Below are positions 24,387-36,387 of a DNA stretch of 64,000 nucleotides, in pieces. This stretch comes from Alnus glutinosa. Its lineage: Eukaryota; Streptophyta; Magnoliopsida; Fagales; Betulaceae. The stretch covers positions 6,710,154 through 6,774,153 of the forward strand of contig NC_084886.1 of NCBI RefSeq assembly GCF_958979055.1, in the 5' to 3' direction. The translations under genes were made by a program, and so were the position numbers. The notes below the pieces were generated by a model. The model was not told where the DNA came from. It saw only the letters and a list, made by a program, of their open reading frames with translations, and did no database searches. Numbering within the stretch: position 1 is the stretch's first letter; the number at the start of each line of letters is the position of its first letter.

Positions 24387-25728
24387 TATGCCCTTGTTTT
24401 AAGAAAGAGAAAATTGGAATTTTTTTTTTCTTGATAAAAACAAAAAGAATAGGAATTGTCTTTATTAATGGATAACTACAAAGCTCAATCATGGAACTGG
24501 ACACGCCAGGGCCAAGTTCTTAGATATGGGAAATCTTACTTTACATGTTAGCCATTTTGCTTCCTTCTATGTGAAGTCCAAGTGTCCATAGAAGGTTCAC
24601 CATGCCTAGTGTTTTAACAGTGTAGTCTGCAATCTTTCAAGGGAATGTCAAATTTAGTTAAAAGACTTTGGCTACTGGGAAACATATTTTGTCAAATGAT
24701 ACACGCTTGATGCATGTCTACCTATTTTCTACTGTTATTCACCAGAGCATTTATGCTATGTAAGCCGACCTGGAGCAATTGTTTGGTTCTGTTATGACAT
24801 ACCTATGAAAATTCTCTAAGGACCTTACTAATCTTCTGCTATTTCATCCATCTCCATCCAGCCCTGGATTTTATCATTTATATTCATTATTTACCCTGGT
24901 TTTATGGTTTATTTAGAATCTTTCTTGTGAAAACTTCCAGAGTGTTCATCTAGGAAATAATTAACCCTCAATTCATGAAATTATTTGCTTGTAGAAATCA
25001 TGGGTAGATGTGGCCTTGAAGTAATAATTGAAACATGCTAACTAACGAAGAAAATGTGTTTCAGATTCCAACCTGCTTGCAGTCAGTCCAAAATTATTTC
25101 ATTTAAGGATCAATTTGATGATCCTGTTTATGTTCATTATGATTTAGAAGAGTTTGATTACAGAATTAGGCAGCATTTGAACCAATTGTCTGGGAAGATG
25201 AACTTTGTTGTTATCATTTAAGTTGATGGTTCTTGAGGCAATTATTAACTGCTAATGTTTTTTTTAAAAAAATCTGCCATGTTGGTTTGGTTGAATTTCT
25301 CATGTTTCACATTTACTAAATTATTTTTTCTGCTTAATGATTTTCTGCAGATGGCTTGAAAAATCCAATAGTTTGCATGTTTATGATTGTCTGGCCTGTT
25401 TGAATCCTAACTGGGAGGAAGTTATTGAATTCTGCATTCACCCATCCTACATACATTTTTTCTTTTTCATCTGTAAACAGCTTATTGCTTTACTAAATTG
25501 ATATGATCAGTTGTGAATTGGAAAGATGAAGCTTGCTCCGATTTAAAATTGGTCAAGTCTCCTGCATACTTTTTGTTTACGATTTACTTAATCAGTGATT
25601 TTATTGCTGGAAGGCCTGGTAGGTTTTTTGTTTCACATGGAGGTTATATCTGCTGTGCCTGATTAATCATTGAAGTTGGCACCTTATATGTTTGTCGTAA
25701 GTGGGATTTGTAGAACATAGTTGTCACA

Positions 25729-28700
25729 ATGGGTGGCTGTGCCTCAAAACCAAATAGAAGAGTTAACACGCCGAGGAAGTACTTTCGTAGATGTAGAAAA
25801 GGCCATGGAAAGATTTCCACTTCTATTTCTGATATACCTATTAAAGGGATTGGTGATGCTGGAAATTGTGTAAGAGACTTTGCTGTTAGTGAGTTTGTTC
25901 ATCTCGATTTTGAGAAGGGTGCTACGACAACCTGCAAGAGATCTGAAGTTTCTAACAGGACATTTCATCTCACTCAGCTACAATGGAACCATAGTCAAAT
26001 CGATGCAAATGGTATCTTCTTTCTCTCTGTTATTAGGGCAATTTGGTAATAAAATAAGGAAAGATGAAGATATCTCAAAAGGGTACCTAAACATCTATAA
26101 AGTTTAGCGGAGAGGTAAGGGGACATATACTATTAATTTTAAAGAAAGGGTTCGAAAACATGATTGGTTTAAATAGGAAGGATAGAAACTTATAAGTTTA
26201 CCTTTTATAACAAGAGTTATATGAGATTTTTTTAATTTAAAATTACATAAACATTCTTTGGTAGTTCTTGCCAATTTTAGAACTTGTTGGATGGGCTATT
26301 CGCCTTCTTCCCTCTAGTTGACACGAATGCCTTTTATTGCAGGAATATGCCAAGAAGAAGCATGGTTTGACTCGGTTAGTATTCTAGAATCTGATTCAGA
26401 TGATGACTTTAGCAGTGTACATGGAGGTAATAAATCCACATTCATCAGAACAAAGTGATTTATTTTCCATTACGCTTATACACTTTTATTTGTGACTTTG
26501 TTATTGGTCTTTTTGGATGCCAGATTTTTTTCCTTCAGTAGGTAATGCAACACAATTGCTCCAGTACGAAAGTGCATCCTGCTTTGTAGATAGTGGGTGT
26601 AAGTACGAGGGATTTTATGGAAGTTACCTGAAAATAGATGGAGGTGCACATAACTCAGGAGAGAAAACACAAGAAAACAATGTGAAGTCTTGCTTACCTG
26701 GTTTGCTTCCTTCAGTCAGTTTCAATGACAAGAGTCAGCCTTTGTCAAGTCCCCCTTCACAAAGAAAGCAATCCGCAGTTATCATGTATTCTTATAAGAG
26801 GAAATCTGTTGATGGAAATGAAAAGACTGAATACTGTAAGTACAGAGAGCTTTTAGAGTTCACGCAGTGTTTCATTTCTAGTTATTATAGATTTTAAATT
26901 TCAGCAGTATTCTAATTGTCTTGCCTAGATTTTAATTCTGCTATCGCATCTCATGGAGTTTTTGGCAGTATTATAGGCATCCTTTGGCATTTAATATAGA
27001 AGATATTTCTCGACCTTTATATCAGTTTTGGTTGAATTGTATATTTAGAAGTGGAAGAATGTATTTTAACAGTCTTATTTGTTGATATGTATACGATAAG
27101 TACATATGTTTGTATGTATGGCATGCTCTCTACTGCAATGACAAATATAAAATGTGGTCTGGCAGGTGCATCTGAGAAACTTCTGTATCGTCCCAGAGGT
27201 GGACTGCAGATTCCATGTTCACCAGGAGAGAAGCCGACTCCAGGATGCTGGTTTGCTGTTTCACCTTCAGTTTTTAAGCTCCGTGGGGAGAATTATTTCA
27301 GGCATGTGAATGAGTTTCTCCTGTCCATCAAATATGCGCATTTAGAACTATTAGTTGGTGATTTAATTTGATTATTTGTTTTCTAATTAAGGTCTTGATG
27401 GTTTAAATATTACCAATTGATTATGCAGAGATAAACAGAAGCTCCCTGCCTCAGACTGCAGTGCATACGTACCAATTGGAGTTGACTTATTTGTCTGCCC
27501 ACGAAAGATAAATCACATTTCTCAACACCTTGAACTTCCTTCTGTGAAGGCACATGAGAAAGTACCTACGTTCTTGATTGTCAATATACAGGTTCTCTCT
27601 CTCTCTCTCTCTCTCCATCAAAATACCTTCATGCATGCTTAATTTTTATTCCTCGGAGTCATAAGGGTCTTTATCAATAGATTGTTTCATAGTTTATTCA
27701 GTTGCATCTATGAAAAGGACCATGCTTGTCATCTATAAAGGAAAGGAAGAAAAGACCTAATGATACCTTAAGTCAATTTTTTTATTTGTTTTTATTCATG
27801 AAATAATGGGTTTTTCCCAGAGTATACTCTTGGAAGTGATAGGGAACAAAATTTTTCTGTAGGATGGGTAATTGTAGGTTGTTCTGCCTTAGTGGATGCT
27901 CGGGGTTGTTGTGGTACAATTCAAGTGCAATATCATTAGCTTCTGTATTAACTAGTGGATCTAAATTGTGTGCTATGAATTTTTTCTGGTGTTGTTCCAG
28001 CTGCCTACTTATCCTGCTACCATGTTCCTTGGTGAATACGATGGGGAAGGCATGAGCCTTGTGTTATACTTCAAACTTTCTGATCATTTTGACAAAGAGA
28101 TCTCTCCTAGTTTTCAGGACAGTATAAAGGTACTTTCTCAATCTTTCCATATAATTTCCATATCTAGTTTTTGTCATCAAAAGTTTTAGGGACAATGCTG
28201 ACTTGTAAAGGTTTCCAAAGAAAAAAAATTGGTTCTTCTCTTCTAAGGGCCTTTCTTCTATTTCTCTTCTAGTATCAAAATTAAGAACATGTGCTCTGCC
28301 TTTTCTTACCCAAGTGTTATTTGGGATCAGCTACAGATCCTTGGCACTGAAGTCTTCCTCATAGCCTTAAGCTTGGTTCTTTTTGGTTTACTCTTATTTC
28401 CTCGAATGCATTTTTTTTTTGTCTACCTTTTAGAATGCACTCTTTTCGAGCATTCATTATTTTTTAGAGAACGAGAAAAGCAAATTTTAGTCTGTATTCC
28501 ATTTTTCAAGCTTTCTTTCTCCGTCTTTCATTAAATTAAAGATACAACTTTCTCACAATTTGTTAATCCTCCTTCCCTCAATGCCTCCCATCCCCCTATT
28601 TCCTATCCCAAAATAAAAAGCATATTATTTATTTTTGGGTGCATATTAATTTGTAAAGAGAAGCAAAATGCTGCCTAGTTTTGTTAATCGAACTTATAAA

Positions 28701-30163
28701 AGCAAATCCTAATATGGGTTTGTTCAAATTAAGGCTCCATTTGTTTCGGTGTAAAATGTTTTTTGTGGAAAAATATTTTCAGAAAACATTTTAAGTCAAA
28801 ACAAATGGAGTCTACGTTCATGCCATTTGTGTTGGGCCCTGCGTATTTGTTTAAAGTAAATTTTAAAAACTAAAGCAAATGACAATGTATACCTTTTTTT
28901 TCTTTTTCTTGTTAATTTTTTCTATCGTTTGCCATCAATGTATCTGACTTTATAACATTTATTCATGATATGATGCATTTGTCTAACTTTTGAGAGTGAT
29001 CTTTGTTGCTTACTTGAACACATTGTCTTTCCTTTTTTCCTGACTTTATGCTTGGAAAATATCGCATCTATTGTAACATTGATATATCATTTTCTTTCCT
29101 TTTTGAGTAGTACCCTAGTCTGATACCAACATTGGTTTCTTCCCCAGAGATTTGTTGATGATGAGATGGAAAAGGTTAAAGGGTTTGCGAAGGAGTCCAT
29201 GGTTCCTTATAGGGAAAGGCTAAAACTTTTGGCTGGGGTGGTTAATCCAGAGGACCTCCAATTGAGTTCCACTGAAAGGAAGCTTATACATGCTTATAAT
29301 GATAAGCCAGTACTGTCACGCCCTCAACACAATTTCTTTAAGGTAAAGAAAAGTTCGTCTTTAGTTCCTAGTTCATTTTCTTCATTGATGGCATTGCACA
29401 ATTCACTATGGTATACAACCATCAGCCTCTCAGCATGGGATTAAACTAACTTTGCCTGTGCTTTTTATTTTATTTTTTAATCCAGGGACCCAATTACTTT
29501 GAAATTGACCTGGATATACATCGCTTTAGCTACATATCCAGGAAAGGACTTGAATCATTCCGAGACCGTTTGAAGTATGGCATACTTGATTTTGGTCTAA
29601 CTATCCAGGTATATAGTTGTCTTGCCAATTACCCTAGAGTTGAATAAAAGAACTACTTTATGCTAAGGCTTATGTTCCAACTCACTATTTTTCCCTGCAC
29701 AACTAATTCAATCGAGTTATTATCTCTTCTTTTCCTTACTCATTGTTTAAAGTAGCTAGGGTAAACACTGTGTCATACAGTCATGTAAGTTTTATCTTAT
29801 GGTTTAGCAAGATGGACTACATTGCATGTCTTTATATATTCTAATAGCAAGGATCAAATGGAAAATTGTGCACATAATATATCTGCTTTAGCAAGTTTGG
29901 GTATAGGCCAACTTGGACTTTGGATAGTACATGCTAGTTTGAAAAATCATTCTGAATGTTTGATGCAGCTGTTTAACGGCATTTTTTAAAAAATGACTTA
30001 GTTTTTCTTTCAATGCTGAATACAGGCACAAAAACCAGAGGAACTGCCAGAGCAAGTCCTGTGCTGTGTGCGCTTGAACAAGATTGATTTGGTTAATCAT
30101 GGCCAAATACCCACAATTGTAACTCTGAAAGATGATCCATTTGGACAGACACCTGTGGATTAG
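25729..30163 (+). CDS. EDR2 C-terminal domain (DUF1336) protein
   Basis: Nine exons give 520 residues: 25729-26011, 26343-26426, 26524-26835, 27166-27301, 27429-27591, 28001-28129, 29148-29342, 29486-29608, 30026-30163. The protein starts MGGCASKPN, a classic signal for myristoylation at Gly2 and acylation at Cys4, so it is probably tethered to membranes. Residues about 10-230 are basic then serine-rich and poorly conserved. From about 240 to the end lies the EDR2-C domain: [73 protein letters not shown] and the ending [17 protein letters not shown]. Arabidopsis EDR2 also has PH and START lipid-binding domains and restrains pathogen-induced cell death; this shorter type lacks both, so its function is not established. 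Intron 4 has a GC donor. An AATAAA signal lies at 30285. Confidence 0.93.
28733..28812. mobile_element. 80-bp hairpin MITE in intron 6
   Basis: The two 30-base ends are inverted repeats differing at about five positions (GGCTCCATTTGTTTCGG against GACTCCATTTGTTTTGA reversed), with a 20-base loop. It is a compact miniature inverted-repeat element, sitting in the sixth intron of the EDR2-C gene away from both splice sites. Confidence 0.75.
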
Positions 30164-30619
30164 TGCATTTATAGCCAATAATTCCGGCAGCAGAATAATC
30201 AAGAGGCATATTTTGTAAAAGTTGGTTCAACCATGGCCTTTGTAAAAGTAATTCATTATTTTTTGGATGCAAAAATGAATTTATCTAATAAAAGTAACAA
30301 AATCTGCTGTATATTTATTCTTTGTTGCTTTTTATCTGTGCTGTGGAATCAAAACCACTATATATTATTGCCGATGGTGATCAGTGAGGACTCTTTTAAG
30401 TCATGCCAGTCAGCTTTCTGGTTCAATAGGGAAATTTGTTCGTTGAAGGGATCAGTATGCAGTGATCATAATGCATTTCTTGCAAATTACCCATGTGGGC
30501 AGATTTATTGGTAGGAGCTTAGGGATTGGATTTAGTTTTCTCAAGGTATGATGAGAATCGTAGGAATCAGAAAGAAAAGCAGAAAAAGTTGACCGTACCG
30601 TTATGGAGGGGTTGGGCCT

Positions 30620-30770
30620 TGGGATGTACGTGCGTACATATATATATATAAAACCACACGTTCTTGGTGAAAAAAAAAAAAAAAATTAGAAAAAGTGTTA
30701 TACAACCAAAAAGTAAAGCCCAAGTGTACAACCCTTTTTTTTTTTTTAATTATATATATATAATTAAAAC

Positions 30771-30822
<52 letters not shown>

Positions 30823-31278
30823 CTATTTCTTCTCTTTGTTTCTCTTCTTCTTCAAGAGAAGAAGCGGTGAAAGATGTGGAAGAGAAGAAAGAAGAAGAAG
30901 GAGAAGGGGTTCTGCGAAGGGACCAAGTGATGGCATCTGGGGCTCAATTTTTTATTTATTTTTTTCTTTCTACAATTTATGGGGTCTTGTTCTTTCTTTT
31001 GAGAAAATAGTTGCAGAGGCCTTATTTAATTTTTTTTGGGCCTTATTCTATTTTTGTGAAGATAGTTGCTGAGGCCTTATTTAATATTTTTTTTGGGGCC
31101 TTATTCTTTCTTTTGTGAAGATAGTTGAGCGACCTTATTTAAATTTTTTTTTGGGCCTTATTCATTCTTTTGTGAAGAAAGTTGCAAAGACCTTATTTAA
31201 TTTTGTTGTTTTTTTCTTACAAACCTATTTTTTGGAGGCCTTAGGCGGCCGCCTAGTGGAAGAGCTGGCCCTGGCCAT
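30620..31278. mobile_element. sequence nested in the left LTR
   Basis: LTR similarity stops near 30620 and resumes near 31279. Between lie AT and CT repeats, a purine-rich stretch, a four-copy 60-bp repeat, and at the right end AGGCGGCCGCCTAGTGGAAG followed by AGCTGGCCCTG, wording like the ends of plant hAT-type elements carrying zinc-finger transposases. I could not find a matching left end, and about 50 bp of the LTR is lost at the junction. Confidence 0.5.
30990..31215. repeat. four-copy ~57-bp minisatellite
   Basis: The unit GGGCCTTATTCTTTCTTTTG, then TGAAGATAGTTGCAGAGG, CCTTATTTAATTTTTTTT, recurs at spacings near 57-60 bp with small changes. It lies within the sequence nested in the gypsy LTR. 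Confidence 0.75.
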
Positions 31279-31599
31279 ACGGTATCTACAACCAATTTAT
31301 AGAAGAAAATCAGGGCTTATTCAAGAAATAAAATCTAGGGTTTTGCTTATTAAGGAAATGTAGGGTTTCAGCTTATTAAGGAAAGGGAATCAGTATTGCC
31401 ATTACAGCCTATTAAGAAAAGTTAATCTAGGGTTTTCTATATATCCCCCGGCCCACCCTTAAAAAAACATCGTTGCCCAGTTGCCCTCAAAGTTGATGAT
31501 TAATTAAGGAATTAAGGGAATCAGGCATTCAAGGTCTCATATGGCTCCCTTGTAGCATCTTCCTTTGGCAAACAGGCCCATTAATGTACGAGAACTTTT

Positions 31600-32510
31600 G
31601 CAACAGCTAGCTAGGTTATGATGCTTGACCATCCTATATATAGAAAGTAATGCCAGGTAATTGCTGCGCATGCATGCTGACAAAAGACCTGTTCTCCTAA
31701 CTTCTTCTTGAGGCAAGAGACATTAAATACAAGGTGGATTTTCGATTTCAAAGGCAAATCAAGGCGGTAAGCAACATGACTGATATTGCACTCCAACACC
31801 TCTTGTATATATATATGGCCCATAAAGGCATAAAGTCGTGGTGAAAGCTTCCTCGATGGATGGACATTGACTAAAATCTTGTCAGATTATTGCTTCATCC
31901 GAGCTTGGGTAGCAGTGAGATATATTAATGTATTTGAGAAGCCACAAGCTAGACTTTAGTTCAATCTTGGAGGGTGCGGTTCAGTTCATCAGCAGATAAA
32001 TATTATGAAATATAAGCAGGGACGATCGGTGGAGCTCGACCATGCAGTACTGCTTCGAATGGAATCATCTTGATCGTTGAGTGATAGTTGGTATTATACC
32101 GCCATTCTGCCTACGAAAGCCAAAGTGTAAATAGTTCTCTAAGCATTGGTTCAGTACGACTTCAGTTTGCCTGTACGTGTTTGAGGATAATAGGTTGTAC
32201 TCATCGATCCTCCGTTGCGTTCCTTGTAGTTGGAAAAGTTCCTTCCAAAAATTTGAAGTACATATCTTAATTGTCTCGAACACTCACACTATGAACTGGG
32301 GGACACCATGCAGGTTCACGATGTTATCCACGTACAAATACTTGACCAACTGTGGCCGTAGTGTATAGGGTGTGCTATTGCACACAAATGAGCATATTTT
32401 GTGAGTCGGTCCACAACCATTAGGATGGTAGTTTTACCTTGTGATGATGGTAACCAGGAAGATCGAATCTCATTTAGCATTTTGACATGAAAGGTCTGCA
32501 CTATATTCGT
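31600..32510 (-). pseudogene. gypsy integrase remnant
   Basis: Minus frames give SQGKTTILMVVDRLTKYAH (integrase core, from the frame at 32316-32501), then FWKELFQLQGTQ and QTEVVLNQCLENYL (32065-32283), and AYRLDLPLKSKIHLVFNVSC (31611-31823) from the C-terminal tail. Stops and frame changes separate them, so there is no working integrase. Confidence 0.8.
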
Positions 32511-33615
32511 CCCCCATTCACAGATTGAAAGGCAGGCTTTTGAAAGATGAAAAAAAGAAAAGAAAAGAAAAAAGACGTCATTTCCTTTTTCATTTTAAAT
32601 TCAAAACGTGGGCGTGGTTTGATTTTTTTAAGACATAATAGTGTTAAGTAACTAAAAAATAAGATTCTTTCTCATGTGCCTCCCTTTGTTGTTTTATCAA
32701 TGCATGTTATACTAAACAATACTCTTGCTAAAAAAAGAAAGAAAAAGAAATATCGAACTTACATTTCTTTTTAGCTATTCTTGAGGACTTGTAATTTTAT
32801 TTGATTTGGGATTCCGTGCCTTTTTTTTTTTTTTTTTTTTCACTTACCAAGAAGGGCCAAAGCAGTGAATCGATGATTGCGACCTTTCTTTTCAAATCTT
32901 CAAGTCTCCATCACAAAGAACTAAACGAGCGAAAAACGGCGTAATAGAGAGAGAACAATGAACATCGACTCACCATGTACCTCTCGTGCTGATGAACAAC
33001 TTGCGAGCACATCCACATCCTCTGCGGCTGAACTAACTCTCTACGCAGTCATATATTCTTCAACCAGACTGATTTGAATCACTCATTCAAGAATCTCTTC
33101 TTTTTTTTTTTTTCTTTTTTTTTAATATATATATATATAAAAGCAATAAGCCAATCTCATTGAACATGTAAAGCGTCCCTTAGTATATTGAGAGTATACA
33201 AAGAAAACTCCTTCCAGAACCATTACGCCAATAAAGCCGAAATACCAACCTTTTGTGTCTCATTCTCTCTCTGTTAAGATCTTAGCTAGTGTTATCCCAC
33301 CACACAACAAAGCCTAGTTCCGCCCCGGTGGTAATTCATTTATGAAATCTATGTATATGTATATCAATACTTCCTCTAGTATCGCTAATGGCTGTAATAG
33401 TCCAGGGTTTGCCACTCTTTTTCATATTTGGTGCCGACATGTCTCACATTCAACAACAAATTACTTGATATCTGTTCTCATGTCCTTCCAATAGAAGACT
33501 CTAGTATTGCGCCTGTAAGTTCGGAGAAACCCTAAATGTCTAGCACTAGGTGACCCATGGCACTCCTGCAAAACAATTGATTTGTGAGAAGTGGGAAGTC
33601 AAAACTATCCATCCC

Positions 33616-33855
33616 TTATACCGTAATTGATCCGAGTGCCATGAGTAATGGGGAACAATTTAAGGAAGGATCTTGCTCCAACTTTTGAATAACTTTTTGT
33701 AGTTTTGGATCTTGCTGCTCATTTTTAATATGATTGAGAGTGGCACATACTGGAATAGAAATGGCAAGGATATCTGAATGTTGAGGGATGCGAGACAAGG
33801 GATCTGCTACCAATTTCTCTGCTCCTTTCTCATAAACGATCTCATAGCTAGTCAT
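33616..33855 (-). pseudogene. gypsy RNase H end
   Basis: The frame includes YEIVYEKGAEKLVADPLSRI, the hallmark at the end of Ty3/gypsy RNase H domains, followed by the linker that leads to integrase. Confidence 0.8.
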
Positions 33856-34369
33856 ATCACTTGGTAACCCTCATAGTCTGGAGGTTGGAGTAGTCGGCCA
33901 ATGCTAGAACAGTGACTGCCATCACACTCTTCATCGTCAGACACAAACTCCCCACTATTCGGTTCTTCCACAGGTTCAATCATTTGTAATCTTCCTTGCT
34001 TGCATTGGTGTCCCCTATATCACTTCTCATCACAGTCACAATAGTCCCTAGTCGACCATTGCTTAATCTCTTCTTGTGTCAATCAAGTAACTAGAGGTTT
34101 ATGAGCTGGAGTTGGGGTGATGCTACTTCCATTAGCCAGCTTATTCACCACTTTAGTTGTCCGGAAATTTTCCTAGCTCGTCGAGCATTTCCTCCTGTAG
34201 TCTTGCAAAGGAGAAGGCAGCTATGATCGTCCTTGGTTTTTAAGCCTTAACTTCTCGTCAGAGTTTTTACCGAAGTCCTTCGATGAAAGTTCCCACCAGC
34301 TGTTTTTCTGACCAACCTCAAGCTCGATTGGAGAGGCACTCAAAGCGACTTTGATATTCACTCACAATC

Positions 34370-34870
34370 GATGTCAGTTTGATTTTGGCTAGCTCCCCAT
34401 CAACATTCTCATAGGTTGAGGGACCAAATCAAACAAGAAGCTCTTCCACAAATTCATCCCAAGTTGGCTCTCCATGGCATGCTGCCAACCAATCAAACCA
34501 CTGCATTGCGTCCCCTTCGAGATGAATTGCCGCAGTCTCCACCGATGATGCATCGAGCATGTGGTTATATCGAAAGAATTGTTCTACTTAGGATATATAC
34601 CTAGCCAGAGGGATCTCCACCATCCCAACGTGTGAACTCTTATTTGATACGCGAAGCTCTATACTCTTGCTCCCTCGTGATTGGTTTCCGGTGAAGCTCG
34701 ATTTTCGATTGATCTAGGACTTACCCCTAAAGGTCTAGGGCTCGGTTGATGGACTCCTCAATTAATTCCTTCAGCTACTCAATAAACTTTGAATTAGATT
34801 GCAACTCGAGCGAAGCTTCTTCTTGTTGAACGTTGCTACTGTAAGCCATGGCGTTTTTTTTTTACGTCTG
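34370..34870 (-). pseudogene. gypsy gag remnant
   Basis: The minus strand, read across several stops, gives FTRWDGGDPSG, HARCIIGGDCG and LVGSMPWRANLG, which match the order of the plant retrotransposon gag signature (WDG-DP...HLEGDA...W). Start-like MAYSSNVQQEEAS lies at about 34850. Decayed. Confidence 0.7.
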
Positions 34871-35272
34871 AAATACCAAGCTCTCTCTTCCGACTACACG
34901 TGAAAGACATAAACTTATTTTTTTTTTTTTTTGTTTCCCTTACACGAGATAAGTTGTTCTCAGAATATGATAAACTGGGGCAAGGGCTATCTTAATCCCA
35001 ACGCCAAATAGCTACAGTTCAAACACCAAGACTAGAATAACACAATCCCTCAACTAGAACAAGTGTATGCCTGCATTGGAATAAGAATAAAATAAAATAC
35101 ACCTAGGTGGGTTTAGCCTGCAGTAGCAGCCCACATTCGAACACCACAAACAGTGATAGAGCAACAACCCACTGTCGAACACCAGCAATGCACAACGCCA
35201 CTAATAGCGACAAAAGCACAACCCACCGTCGAGTACCACAGCACTGCACAATGCGCCCCTCACAGATGAGCC

Positions 35273-35284
35273 GCTCTGATACCA
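35273..35284 (-). other. gypsy primer-binding site (tRNA-Met)
   Basis: The minus strand reads TGGTATCAGAGC two bases after the 5' LTR, an exact match to the common plant initiator tRNA-Met primer site. Confidence 0.9.
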
Positions 35285-35286
35285 AA

Positions 35287-35592
35287 TGATAAGAAACTAC
35301 AAACTAAAATAAGAGGAATAAAAAAGAAAAGCAGAAAGAGAGAGAGAAAGAGTAGACTGTTTCAAGGGGGACAGGCCTCCACAAATTGTTAGCAATTGAC
35401 TGAAAATCTTCTTCACGGAATTTGTCACACGACATCTACACCCAAATTATAGAAGAAAATCTGGGCTTATTTAAGACATAAAATCTAGGGTTTTGCTTAT
35501 TAAGTATAGGTAGAGTTTCAGCATATTAAGGAAAGGGAATTGGTATTGCCATTACAGCTTATTAAGGAAAGGTAATCTAGGGTTTCCTAACA
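35287..35592 (-). repeat. 5' LTR of the gypsy element
   Basis: A 306-bp LTR starts TGATAAGAAAC and ends CCTAACA on the plus strand. Its right half aligns with 31279-31443 and its left end with 30549-30615. Confidence 0.85.
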
Positions 35593-36387
35593 AGGGAGTG
35601 AGATAGGTGAATTGCGTGATGAAGTTTGTGCTCCATATTTGATCATTGTATCATCCCAAGATAAGATTTATGCATCATGCGGTAAAAGATTATGCTGCTG
35701 CCCAGACTTGCATCAAATTTAAGCTGGCAGAATTGGAAGAAGGCATATTGCAAAATCAGTCTCATTAAGTCCTCTCTGCAGGCACTCTATTGACTAGTCT
35801 ACAATGAATAAACATCTTATCCAGTAAAGTTAGACACCAGAAGATCGGGGATTGTATTGAACTACAGCAACACCAAAGACTCCCACATGATCGAGATGTT
35901 TCTTGCATAATATTCGGACCAAACTACCTACAACATACAACAAAAATAGGAAGCAGAACTAATCAATTTAAGATAATAAGCAAATAATAAAATTTTAAAA
36001 GTAAGAAAAAAAATCATTCAACAAAATAACTCGACCAAATGCAGTAGTTACGCAACTTTATCGAACAAAAACACTTGTATTTCCATGTACAAAAGAATGC
36101 ACAGAAATGTAGAATTGCAATAAGATATTGCTCATTCAACTAGTTTACATACAACAAGAATTACAGCCCTAATCCAAGCAAGTTTTGTCTTGCTCTCACT
36201 TCTCCGTCTTCTTTCCATTTTTCCTTTGTTTTGTATATGGCAGTTGGATAGGTGGGCCGTCATCAAAACTATGGCCTCAAGTGTGAAAAACAGATCTAGT
36301 AAAAGATAACTTACAGCTTTTGCCTGATAGTTGGCAAAATTTCGTGTGATTTGTCACCCACTGCTCTTCACATTCACAACACAGACG

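Larger units (their letters stand above)
30549..35592 (-). mobile_element. degenerate Ty3/gypsy LTR retrotransposon
   Basis: The right LTR (35287-35592) and left LTR (30549 to about 31443, interrupted) share several strings, for example TCTAGGGTTTTGCTTATTAAG and GGTATTGCCATTACAGC. On the minus strand an exact tRNA-Met primer site lies beside the right LTR. Flanking AGGTA (30544-30548) and AGGGA (35593-35597) agree at four of five bases. Reading leftwards the interior shows gag, the end of RNase H, integrase and its C-terminal tail, in Ty3/gypsy order, all broken by stops and frameshifts. Most of the reverse transcriptase is missing: only about 3.8 kb lies between the LTRs. Confidence 0.88.
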
